This document shows, one piece after another, positions 13,275 to 24,204 of a DNA stretch of 64,000 nt. The notes beneath the pieces were generated by a model, which searched no databases, was not told the origin of the DNA, and saw only the letters and a program-made list of their open reading frames with translations. Each line of letters opens with the position of its first letter. Position 1 is the first letter of the stretch. Source of the stretch: Alligator mississippiensis. Taxonomy: Eukaryota > Chordata > Crocodylia > Alligatoridae. Location: assembly GCF_030867095.1 (NCBI RefSeq), contig NC_081833.1, positions 74,653,395 to 74,717,394 of the forward strand. The letters run 5' to 3'. The position numbers and the translations under genes are program-made.

Positions 13275-13550
13275 TCCAGCAACCCTCATGCAGATGATCT
13301 GAGTTGTTTTAAAAAAAAGTACCAGTTGACTATTTCATTGCTCACCCTGCTACCAAGCACTTATATCTTTCTCTAATATTTGATCTTTTGGTACTGGGAG
13401 TTCAGGTTATCCTAAAGTTAAACCTTCCCAGAGTCTTTCCTCATCTGCGAAGAAGCCGTTGTTCCTGATTACAGTAAGATACAAAATGTGCCCATTACAT
13501 CATTTCTCATTTAGAAGAGTGGAGGCAGCATGCACACACACCTTTAGGAT

Positions 13551-13729
13551 GAAGTTTTGCAATTACATGTAAATGTAGATAATTTTCCTTCTTAGACGCA
13601 TTTAATAAAAGGGTTATGTAAGCTTTTGCAGAACCTAGACTGTAGCACGGAGCAGAAATGAGTAGGTGTAGAGTTTATGTAATTTTTGTTTCTGTTTATG
13701 TCAAAACATCTTTGAGATGTGTAAAAATT
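13551..13729 (+). repeat. 179-bp repeat, copy A
   Basis: Begins 'gaagttttgcaattacatg' and ends 'catctttgagatgtgtaaaa'. It aligns over its full length with 15112-15290, sharing 'ccttcttagac', 'agggttatgtaagctt', 'tgtttctgttt' and 'tttgagatgtgtaaaa'. Identity looks about 75-80 percent by eye. It is immediately followed by AT-rich sequence and the foldback element at 13770. Whether this is an unnamed transposon family or a local duplication cannot be told without a genome search. Confidence 0.75.
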
Positions 13730-13769
13730 ATATATACACATATACCGTATATATATAAAAATAAAATAA

Positions 13770-13982
13770 GGAAGTACATGTGATGGTGGCACAAGTCTCT
13801 CAGCCTCCAGGACATGAGACCCAGGACAACCATAATATTGTATTTTCTGGTAGGCCCAAAGGAAAAAAAATTACATGTACATATACATATTCTTTCCTTT
13901 GGGCCTACCAGAAAATGCACTACTATGCCTGTCCTGGGCCTCTGTGTCCTGGAGGCTTATGCCACCATCACATGCACTTTCC
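13770..13982. mobile_element. Foldback MITE with about 90-bp inverted arms
   Basis: The left arm (13770-13865) and right arm (13893-13982) are reverse complements with a few gaps and substitutions. The inner 24 bases, 'attttctggtaggcccaaag' onward to 'gaaa' (13842-13865), pair perfectly with 13893-13916 across a 27-base AT-rich loop. The outer ends share 'catgtgatggtggca'. A long imperfect palindrome with no coding capacity fits a foldback MITE of a DNA transposon. The superfamily is not clear because no target-site duplication is certain. Confidence 0.8.
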
Positions 13983-15111
13983 TCCACATTTCTCCAACAT
14001 GTCGTGAGCCCACAGCGTGCTGTCGGAACGATGTTTTGTTGCCTTGGCAACAAAGCCCAAACTTGTGCATGTTATTTTTCTAGTATTTTTAAAAAAACCC
14101 AACAGTTGCTGCCAGTTATGATGTAAATTAAACATTTGCAGAGCGTACCTACATTCCCTCCTGCCTCCCTGCTTTTTCTTGCTGGAATCCAAATGAAATC
14201 CCAGTTGCGAGTGGAGACCGATGGATTGATTTATATTTTTAAAAGCAGACTCTTACTTATTGACCAGAGCAGTTTCTAGCAGCCAGTTTACAGAGCGTCT
14301 TTTCCTAACAGCTTGTTTTACTTAGAAGGTGCAAGTCTTCTCCCTCACCACTTCTCATCAGAATTAAGAGGTCCAGAATTTTACTGATAAGAAATTATTT
14401 ACAAAGGGATTGAATGTTGGTTCCCATTAAAATTGTCTGAAAACCCTGGCAAAAATCCATTCTTCATATTTGTCTTAAAGCAAAATCCCTTAGCCTGGAT
14501 GTTGAACTTCTGTTTTTAAGCATAACTAATCCCGTCAGGAATTTGATGACTGGAGGATGAGACTAGCAACATGACATTTAGAACCCTATTTACATTTATT
14601 GGCCTGGCGGGGACTTGCCGTTTAAAATGCAAAGGGGAAAGATTTGTAACTTCGGAGAGTTTAGCAATCATCTCCCTTTTGGCTGCATTATGTCACAACA
14701 AAAAATTTCCCACCAGCCAGCCTTTGCAGTGACTCACGGTTTATTATTCACTGAGTAACCTTTATCAGTGCTGGTGGGATAGAGGGAGTCTGGGTCACTC
14801 GTGTAGAGCTCTTTGTGTGTGCTTTTGCACTCCCCAACGCTATCCTAGCAAAATTACTCTCAGGTTATAGTATTTTTTTCTCTGAAATATCTGTCTTTTA
14901 AAAATACTTGGTTGTAAATTTGACCCAAACCCAACAATAACAGTCTGTAGAAAAACATTTAAGCTAAAAACCTAGTTTAGGACTCCTTAAAATAGAGAGT
15001 TATCATAAGAGCAGATTTAGTTGTCTGCTCCTGAAGCCCGTAAATAGTTCCAGTAAGTTTACGAGATTTACTCCTATAAGTAAGGCCCCCAAGACCTGGC
15101 ACTTTATGCTT

Positions 15112-15290
15112 AAAGTTTTGCAATGACATGTAAATTTAGATGATCTTTTTCCTTCTTAGACTCAGCTAATAGAAGGGTTATGTAAGCTTTAGCATCATCT
15201 AGAATGTAGCATTAAACAGGACGGATATATAGAATTGTTGTAATTGTTGTTTCTGTTTGTGCCGAAACATGTTTGAGATGTGTAAAATAA
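15112..15290 (+). repeat. 179-bp repeat, copy B
   Basis: Second copy of the block at 13551-13729, same orientation, about 1.56 kb downstream. No foldback element follows this copy. Outside the shared block the two flanks diverge, which favours an interspersed element over a simple tandem duplication. Confidence 0.75.
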
Positions 15291-16333
15291 TAGATCAGCT
15301 TCAAAAAGAAAAAGCTTTAGTGTCATTTGAATCAACTGCTCTTCTCAGTGGCAATTTCCTCATCTTTTTAATCCTTGTAACAACTGCCTCTGTGGGAATC
15401 AAATAAGCATAAACCCTCAGGTGAGCTGTCCCTCGGTTCATGGTCGAATATGACATAAGAAGGATGGTCACGTGAACAGGGGGTCTGCAGTCTTCACCGA
15501 CTTGACCATGATCATTTTTCTGTGTCCCCCTTCGCCTGTAGAGTGGAAGAGTTGCCAGCTCTTCCTTATGTCCTCGCTTAATAGTGTTTGTACACCTTCA
15601 TTTACTACTGTTTATAGAACAATTCGAGGTATTACGGGTTTTACTTGGTGTCCACTGAAGTTATTGCAAGTTTTTTCAGACAGCATTGGCTCAGCCCCTA
15701 GATTTGCAGTGTTATATTACTGCCAACAGATATTTGGTTGTTTTGGATTCAAGCTTTAATTTAAAAAAAAAAAAAAAAGAGTAGAGGGGCAAGGCTAACT
15801 TCGTGGTATGTGCTGTGTAGACCAAAGTCAGTGGGAACTAGGGTGTCACGAGCCTCTGGAAACTAGTTGCTGACACATTAGACCTCTAGCCAGCAAACTC
15901 TTTAAGGTAGTCTCATTTGATTTCCTGTTTGTTGACTTGCCCCTGATTCTGGGAGCCCAGACAGTTAAATGTCTGCTGGTGATAAGTGGCCCATTAAACC
16001 TTCGTTGCTGTTGATATCTACACCTGGGAGTTGTTGGAAGCCAGGGGTTGAAGACACATCTCTCACCGCATAAACTACTCTAGCCTGATCTGTTGCCAGC
16101 GGTGTAACTGTTTTCTGTTGACTCGAAGCACAACATCTGAAGCCGGTCAAAAATCCAGAATATCCATTTTGTAGAAGGTTCCAAAATGTTGACATAATTT
16201 TTGTCCCGAGCTGGGACAAAAATGCTGCTATCCTGGCATTTTTGCAGAACAGAAAGTTCAAAAAAGTTCTAATAGAAAGGTTTTGTTTGACATCTCTAAT
16301 AAAAAACACAGCATTTTGACACTCCCCAAAGTG

Positions 16334-16374
16334 AAATGTTTTGATTCAGTTTGTTGGACTGAATCAAAACATTT
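16334..16374. repeat. Perfect 17-bp hairpin
   Basis: 'aaatgttttgattcagt' (16334-16350) and its exact reverse complement (16358-16374) flank the 7-base loop 'ttgttgg'. It lies in an AT-rich stretch that includes another 10-bp hairpin at 16198-16222 ('tttttgtccc', loop 'gagct', 'gggacaaaaa'). These may be parts of one decayed palindromic element. Confidence 0.85.
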
Positions 16375-16470
16375 TGTTCCTCTCAGGTTCAGCGTACATC
16401 AGTGACTGCAGAAACGATTGCAGCACGTCGTGGCAATGCATCACGCAAGCGCATCATGTTCTCTTCTGTC

Positions 16471-16560
16471 GGTTGAGCCCCCGGGGCAGACCAAATCTGT
16501 GTGTCCATCGCATGCAATTCCTGGGAGTTTATGCAGAAAGCATGCAGTGGTGCATTATGG
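16471..16560 (+). repeat. 90-bp repeat, copy 1
   Basis: Shares 'ggttgag', 'gcagaccaaatct', 'tgtgtccat' and 'atgcagaaagc' with 17181-17270, at the same 90-base length and roughly 80 percent identity by eye. The second copy is attached directly to a CR1 end, so this may be an internal piece of the same CR1 subfamily 3' region. Confidence 0.7.
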
Positions 16561-17133
16561 AAGACCAGGGAGGCTGGTCCATAAAGAACAGATCTGAAGC
16601 AACTGAGCAACTTCCTAAGAGGAACGCTGGCAGCCCAAGTAGACAGGGAGAGATGTCAGAGTGACCCGAGATAAGACGTCTTGTTTTAATTCAAGAAACC
16701 AATATGTGAGTCAACCACAAATGAAACGAAAGGTTTAGGGTTGTTTTTTTTTTTTCAAATAAATAAAACTTTAAAAATTTAACAAATCTTGCTGAAAGAG
16801 CATAGTCTGTTGAAAAGCAACTTTTGAAGAAAATTGCTGACCAGCCCTAAGAACAATTATATGCAATTAGAAGATGTTGGCTTTTAAAAATACTACCCAG
16901 TGCCTTATGGTTTGCAGAAATACAGTAAGGTAGACATTAAATACAGCGACCAGGATACAATCTTCACGTATCTCTGAATGAAGTAGAATTGTTACTCGTT
17001 CTCTGTGTGATCAGAAAAATCGGTGTTTTACTCTGTGCTAAGTTGCATGGGTTGCTGTTTGCCTCTTCTCTATCTGCCTCCATGCTTTGCCGGCCATGTT
17101 ACTACAGCTACTAACACTCTCTTCATTTCATCG

Positions 17134-17270
17134 ACATTAGGGCTAGAAGGGACCTCACGAGATCATCGGGTCCAGCTGATGGTTGAGCTCCCCGGCAGAC
17201 CAAATCTTTGTGTCCATTACATGTAATCCCCGTGTGGTTCATGCAGAAAGCTTGTAGTGGTTCATGATGG
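17134..17270 (-). mobile_element. CR1-type 3' end plus 90-bp repeat copy 2
   Basis: The first part, 'cattagggctagaagggacc' and 'tcacgagatcatcgggtccag', is the reverse complement of a crocodilian-type CR1 3' end, giving minus orientation. It runs into 17181-17270, the second copy of the 90-bp repeat seen at 16471. This adjacency suggests that the 90-bp block is CR1 sequence upstream of the conserved terminal motif. Confidence 0.7.
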
Positions 17271-18845
17271 TACTGGTTTTTGGACCCTTGTTCCTATGGA
17301 CTGGAGCTGTAACTTGGAGACTTGGATGGTGGGAAAGGACCAAAAGAGAAGGATTCGAGGGGAGAAAATGACAGTCAAGAGTAGAAGAAGTGAGGGAGAT
17401 GTCATCTGGAAGTAGGCACAATGAACCCATTGGTCCTCTAGCTCCCCTCGAGAGTAGGGGAACCCATGGAGGAGGCAATATGTGGATTACAGAGAGTCCC
17501 TTCATAACATATGACTAAGGAAGCTGCTGTTTTAAAAAAGCTTGTGCATGCCTCTTTTAGCTCCATAAGGTACAAATCTGCCCTGCCTTCTTCCTGAGAC
17601 ATAAAAGTTACAAATGCTATATCGATCAGCATGTAGCAGCCAAAATTAAACTAGCTTTTACTCTGGGAGAGTCTGCTTTGGTGTAGCCCTGCCTGATTGC
17701 AATGCTCAGTTAATTGCAAAGCGCCATAAATGTTTCTTTGAGGTATCTCCCTGACCGAGGCACATAATTAAGAAAGCTCCATTCCTTCCTTAGCATATCA
17801 GTGCATGCAGTAAAGAGAAATGAGGTAAAGAGGGTGCACTCGGCATTTGTGATGAGTCAGATGCACAAACATGACTTGGTTATAAACCTCTGACCTCAAA
17901 ATAGCCTCTCTAATTAATTACAGACAATGATTCCAGATGAGGTAACTCTTCCTTCAATAACCAGATAATATCCTAAAGTTACAACCTCAAGCCAATCACC
18001 AGTTCATTATGAATAACTTTCTTGTGTTTGCTCCAGCTTTACGGGCTGATTTCAGCTTGAGAGGTTTTGCTTTGTTTTGCGATGTATTATTGCATTGTAT
18101 CTGCTGCACCTTTTATTTAGCGAGACAGCCCAATTCAACTCTTGTGGAAGCCAATGGGATCAATCCTTCTTGGTCAACCACAACTGGAAGCTGGATCTGG
18201 CCCAAGGCTGCTTTGGACAGCTTCTTTCCGGTCGGCATATCTTGCTTGCTGTTTCACTCTGCTTGTTAGACATGGTGCGTCACGTGTTGATCACTCTCCC
18301 GTACATACGCAAATGTCAGATTACTTGTACGCTCTTCATATTTAGATCCCACGAGACAACGCACAGTTTACACCATTGTTTCATAGCAGCAAACTTTTGA
18401 ATCCCTTTCAACCGAGATAATGGTCCGCAGATAACGTTTTAATTGTGCTGGTTCCTCTTGTTCCTCAATAGCACGCTATTCTCGCAGGGGTTGCTAGTCT
18501 GTCTAGAGATCTTGAACTGGCAGTGCAAAGCACATCTGTCATTTCCGCTGGTTTAGTGAAAAGTTGCGTGGCTGCCACGCCTTTGTTTTTTATGCATTTG
18601 TTCAGGCATAAAGTACAACGGGTGAGTTACGTTCCAGTGCGTGAGGCTCTGGGCTTTCAATACACGTTGTTCAATGTTGTGTCGTGTACCTCTTGAAGCA
18701 TTGTATTAGAAAAGCTGGGCCAGATCCTTCAGTCCAGTTGAGCTGGGCTCTGTGTTGGTTTAGGAGTTAGAAGCAAAAGCTGACTTTAAACCACCTTTGG
18801 CTTTTGGGGCCTCAGGCTGATCTCTTGTGGTTTGGAGTCAGAGTT

Positions 18846-19035
18846 GTAGCAAAGTGGGGCTGGAAGGGACCTCTAAGAGGTCATCCAGTCCAACCCCCTA
18901 ACGGAGGCAGGATCATCCTTTATGTCAACCATCCTATCCAATCCACATCATAACCTCTACATAAGGCTAGCATCAGCCTTGACAACACAGGCCTCACACC
19001 TGAACTTGCCTCAGGTAAAGCAGGGGGACCATGGC
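18846..19035 (-). mobile_element. CR1 LINE 3' region
   Basis: 'ggggctggaagggacctcta' and 'agaggtcatccagtccaacc' is the reverse complement of the CR1 3' UTR, followed by 'ccctaacggaggcaggatca' and 'aacctctacataaggctagc', wording typical of the region further upstream in CR1. It is the longest CR1 piece in the window, perhaps 190 bases. No ORF2 remnant is recognised. Confidence 0.85.
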
Positions 19036-20974
19036 ACCCAACATCCTGCTTCTATGAAATAATGACAATATATGCCCCCAGCTTTTCCCTGGAGAAAGCA
19101 CCTACTATCATAGACTGGAGAAGGGGTAGCACAGGTACTGCCAGAGCTCTTCTCTGCTCCTGCTCAGGACTCTCCAAATGGTTTTCAACTTTTTTACACG
19201 CTAGCGCAGATCAAGACAATTGGGGAACCCATCTCATTGATTAACTGTGAGATAGCGTTTTATTTGTTGACAGCTTTGCATGGACTTTTCTGGTCTTTTC
19301 AGTTGGATTGGCACGAGCGTCAATGCCGGGAGTTGGTATTGGGTATTTTTGGGTGGTGTCCTCCAGAGTTTCCTACTTACAATTTTTCTCAAGATTCCTG
19401 CAATGTTAGGTTATTCTTCTCAAAACTCCTGAAATTTGTGTTATTTTCCCAATGATGTCAGCCTTTACTTAAAAAAGAAAGTTTCTAATCTTTTGTGGTT
19501 GCGGGAGAAAAAGCCTAAAATACAGGCTCAAAACCCAGAAGTCAATCATAAAGAACACCAAGTTTACTATTTTGGAATCGGGCATGATTTTTAGGACTTG
19601 ACATGTCATTTTTAAAAAGCTGAGGTTCATTGTGGTGCTTGTCATATAAAAGTTAACTCAAAAAAGAGAGATGTTGTGAAGCTGATAGAGAGCATCTGTT
19701 GACTCTGACCATTACACTATGACGAGGGAAGCTGGTATTTAATAGAGGTGCTGCCTTTTGATTGACGTACAGATATGGGGTCCTTGTTTTTTATGATTAT
19801 CAAAGGGACAGATTTTCAAGAACAGGTCCTGAAATTGTATACGCACAATATTAGCACGCACAAATTTACAAGTCGTTTTGTAGGCAGCTGAGAACGTGTC
19901 CATGAAGGTCCAGTGGCTCAGTTTGAGTGGAGGTATTAATCTAAGCTTCCTGGCCAAAATCCAGTTATCCTGCCTCCCACTAACTTCCTCGCTGTTATTT
20001 GAGTTGCCTGTTATTCCTCGCTCCCTGCAATAAAGGTTAAACCTGCGTTTTTCCTCGAGAGTCATTATTTGACCTGACTGTAGATTTAAAACCAAAAATA
20101 AAATTGATGCAAGTCCTGTCTGAAGTATGTTGATATGTGCTGTGTCTGAAATGTTGCTTTTGGAAAGGAGAAGACTTCTGGCAATGTATTGTCCGTCTGA
20201 TGACTTTTATTTTTTAGAGAACAACTGATCAGTTTTCCAAACAGTCACGAAGAATTTTCAGGTCGCATAATACTATTCCAGTTCATCCAAATGTAGGAAA
20301 TATGTATTTTACAGGCAAGCACACATGTGCACATACAAGGTATTTGTGAGAGAGAGTTTGAATGATAAAGGGACTTCTAAGGAGAAATGCATATATTTTG
20401 ATTCTGTTCCAGTTAAGTTTTCATACCACCCACATCTCTGTATCTCATAACTGTTCATTATATTTTTGAAGGCAGTTTTTTCCTTTAATGTAAATCATTT
20501 CCAAGAATTTTTCTTGTTTCTCAGTGTTATGCCAGGTCTAAAGAAGAAAAAAAAAAAAGAGCATATAATACTATGATATTTACATAAATGCTGACATGAA
20601 AATAGATGAAACCTTATGGTTTGTGCTTAAAAATATTAATACCTTAAAGGCAGAAACATTATTGAATCAAGTCCAGATTTTCTGTAGAGCATTATCTTAT
20701 AGCAGTATGTAAACTACTTATGGAAATTTGTATCTCTATTAAAAACTCATTCTAAAATTAGGCACAAGCAGTGAATGAATTTAGAAAATGACACGGAAAA
20801 GATTTTTTGTCTTGTTCCTCTAAATCCATCCTTTTAGTCCCTATAAATTAGAAATGAGGTAACAGAATCCATGGATTTGTTTTTGCTATATGCATTAAGC
20901 GCTTAAGCGCGGGATATCTCTTATCCCACCGCTGCTTTAGGAAGAACCTCAGGTTCTCCAGGGTAAATTGAGAG

Positions 20975-21095
20975 AGACCCACCCGAGAGCACGACGTGAC
21001 CAGTGCTGAGACCACTACCCCTGATGGGAGAGACCTCGATTCAAATCCCTGCTCCGCTTCAGACAGCATCCAATTTGAATCTAAGGGAGCGTCCT
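20975..21095 (+). mobile_element. tRNA-derived SINE
   Basis: 'gagcacgacgtgaccagtgc' is followed by 'gatgggagagacctcgattc', 'aaatccctgctccgcttcag' and 'acag'. The B box 'gattcaaatccc' is close to the pol III consensus, and the phrase 'gggagacc..ggttcaaatccctgctc' is common in sauropsid tRNA-SINEs. The A-box half is rearranged. A possible tail extends to about 21200, ending in an A-rich run. A minus-strand open frame across it is a shadow. Confidence 0.65.
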
Positions 21096-21839
21096 CACCA
21101 TGGGGCGACAGGCATAAGACAACGACCTCTGTTCGGGGAACGGTGTCCAATACCTCTTGTGACTCTAGTCTCAAACCTCTGAAACAAAACAAAAAAAAAA
21201 GATGTTTCTAAATTTGCAAATGTTTTTACCCCAAATTATAGCTGAATTACATGCAAATGTTTACCAAAACCTGAAATCTTTTCTTTTTCATGAGTAAATG
21301 TCTTGATGACCAGATTTGCCTCTCTTCAGTGGGGATGTGAATGAAGGTCATGGGCCTTTCCCCTTCCTTTTTCCTCCGAACTGGAGACAATTCCCCACCT
21401 TGTTGGTCTTCTCAGATAGCCACTTCTCCGATCTCTGCCGCTCGAACCGATGCTGTTGGCGAGCACGTGGGCTGGGTGGCGACGCTCTTTCTAATGCTGA
21501 GACCTTTCCTCACAGCCTTGCGAGCCCAAGGACTGAATAGTCCAGAAGTCTCTTCAAATCCTCAGTTTTTGTAGCAAGGGGATGGGCTCCAGGGACAGAA
21601 CTTTTTTTTTTTTTTTGACCATGCATATGGTTCAAATCTTGTAAACCACAGCATGCCATGGTTTATCTAACTCAATCCAACCACAATAGCCAAAAAAAAA
21701 GGGCATTTTTGCTAAAAGTGTATAATTGACCACAATGGCTGTGGTTTATATTCCATATATTTCACAAACTGTTTGCATAGGCACATTGAGGGAATCTCAG
21801 AGTAGACACTACATACTCGATCTATAAAAGCAAACGAGA

Positions 21840-21876
21840 TTTTACTATTATTATTATTACTATTATTATTATTTCC
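21840..21876 (+). repeat. (ATT)n microsatellite
   Basis: 'ttttactattattattattactattattattatttcc' is an interrupted ATT trinucleotide repeat of about eleven units. It gives an Asn-run on the minus strand in a chance open frame. Confidence 0.9.
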
Positions 21877-23191
21877 TACACAAGGCAATAGGACAGCTGA
21901 TAAAAAATACACTCTGAAATGATTATTTTCCCTTCTTTTCCTGCTGGTACATTTGAAATTGGTTTCAGTTTTTATAGCATTTTGGCTTGGGAATTCCAGA
22001 GAGGAGGTCTCACTTCGATTAGACTGCATGGGTGTTACCTAATGAAGTTTTGACAGATTTAAGGCCACATTTTGCACGGATGGATTCAGCACACTTAGAA
22101 ATGCACAGCAGGGGGAATTCCTGTCCTTGAACAGTTGAGACGGGGTTTTCTTGGTGGGGTTTTTTTTTGTTGTTTTTTTTAAGCTGCTTATTTTATTGAT
22201 TTATTGCATGTAGACAGTGAATTGCAAGATTCTGCAGTTGAAATAGAAGGGAGTGCTGTGTGCAAACCTGGAGCCCGACTTCAGTAGGATATCCTGGTCT
22301 CTGAAAGAAGCATATCCTCCCTACTATACTAAACTAAAAGTTTCGCACTTGTTTTAATAAAATATACCTTTCTTTCAAAATGGAGAAATTGCTTTTAACA
22401 TTCCTTAGTAGTTTGGGCTGTGGCTTTCTGAAAAGCCACAGCGTACAAGCACCAGAATAACTGAGATCAGATGGAGGAACCTTGCTAATGTTTCTTGTGT
22501 CGGGATGATTTAACCAGGGGACAGGACATTTCCAGCAAAGAGAGATCTTGATTTTGGAATTTACTCCATTGCTATTGGCCCCACAGAGCATAATCTTTTC
22601 TCCTGATTACAATATCTAGCCCATCTTTTACTTAATCTTCTTTGAAAGGAAGAGGAAGTGGGATTATGTTTTGGAAGCGTCTTTTGCTGACATCCATCAG
22701 TATTGTGCTTTTGTGTGCTGTACCTGTATCAAGGGACACTTGATAGCTGTGTTTTTTTAATTTAGTAAATAGGCATAAATCAGTTTGCATGCTTTTGAGA
22801 AGGGATTTGGACCCCATCAGTTAAGAATTAAGGAATAGGAGCATAGCATCAGTCAACATTTTTATGGAAAATAGGACTTGTCATAACATACTTTATTGTT
22901 TTTATGAGTTTCATTGGAAAATAATTCTGTGGATATAATATATTTAGTCTGCTTGCTGTTCAGAAAAAAATTAGCTTTGCATCAAATCAAATCAATGGAG
23001 CCAATCTTTAATGGATTAAAAATGCAGTAGTAAAAATGAAAGTGTGAACGAGGAGTCATCATCCAATTAGTGTCCCTAAAGGGATCTCACAGAGATTGGT
23101 TCTTGTCCAGTGATGGTCCAGCGATTTGGAAGAACATGTAAAATCATTACCGATAATAACATTTACAGATGAGGCATACATTAATGTAATG

Positions 23192-23507
23192 CAGGGGCGT
23201 CAAACTCACGTGGCCCCGAAGGACAGAGCAGTGGTGCGGGACCTGTCCATGGGCTGGATGGATGGCTCAGGCCTGGCCCTGCAGGCCAGATCGGGCCCAC
23301 GTCGTCTCCCCAACCCCATGCCAGCCAGACCCTGCTCTGCTGGCACTTGGCTGCAATGACAGGAACGAGTTGCAGTGTTGAGCTTCTTCCTGTGCTGTTG
23401 CTGGGGTTTCAGCGATGCGGGGCTCACCCAGGCACTTGGCTGATGATGAAGGAAGGTCCCCCAGCAAGGCTGCAGGCTGGATCCAGCCTGTACGTTTGAC
23501 GCTCTTG
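23192..23507 (+). mobile_element. hAT-like non-autonomous DNA transposon
   Basis: The left end 'caggggcgtcaaactc' has an inverted match at the right end, 'acgtttgacgctcttg' (12 or so of 16 bases). CAGGGGTGTCAAACTC is a terminal inverted repeat I recognise from hAT-type elements. The flanks 'atgtaatg' (23184-23191) and 'atgtcgtg' (23508-23515) agree at 6 of 8 positions, fitting the 8-bp target duplication of hAT elements. The 316-bp interior is GC-rich with no transposase remnant recognised. Confidence 0.75.
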
Positions 23508-24141
23508 ATGTCGTGGTTTAAACAATGATGGGAACAGATCCGTTCCATGGGCTGGCCTGAATCGCTCGTTAATGCAGGCTCAGTTGAACAAGATTCACAG
23601 AACCATATAATCATAGAAAATTAAGTTTAATACAGCCAAGTGCAAGGTCAGGCATCAAATCTAGGACTGTGGGTCGCACTTGCAAGATGGAAGTTAGTAT
23701 TCTGGAGTTCATGGACCTTGTAAAGGATTTATGAGTTAAGGCAGATAACCAGTTACAGATGAGTTCCCAGCATGATGCCGTAATGGCGTGAATGCAACCT
23801 TTTAGATATATTGTTATTTTCGTAAAACAGGAAAATAACAAGAAATACTCTTCGGTTCGTAATTTAAAAAAAATATTGAAAACTGGAAAAGGACCAGAAG
23901 ACAGTTGCCTGGTTAGAAGTCTAAACCTCTGTCTAACAGTAAGAAACTTAAAAAACCTATTTAGTTCACTCGTTGGAAGATTAAATGGTGACTTGATCAC
24001 AGTCTCCAAGTACCTGCATTGGTAAGGGATTTCTGAGAGTAGGTAGCTCTTCAGTCTAAAAGAAAAAGGCATGATGAGATCCAAGTAATGAAAACTGAAA
24101 CAAAGAATTCACACTACACAAAGTACGTGTTTGGAATAGTG

Positions 24142-24204
24142 AGATTAGTTAACCTTTGGGGCAGACTAGTTAACCTTTGGGGCAGATTAGTTAACCTTAG
24201 GGAG
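24142..24204 (+). repeat. Tandem repeat, 21 bp x 3
   Basis: Three head-to-tail copies of 'agattagttaacctttggggc'. The second differs at one base and the third at about three near its end. Such a short array is a typical minisatellite seed; no coding or regulatory role is evident. Confidence 0.95.

Noticed and set aside
20975..21095. tRNA gene
   Set aside because: The B box is good but the A box and acceptor/anticodon stems are not intact; a SINE explains it better.
20848..21192. 114-codon minus-strand frame
   Set aside because: Most of it is the reverse of a tRNA-derived SINE; not a gene.
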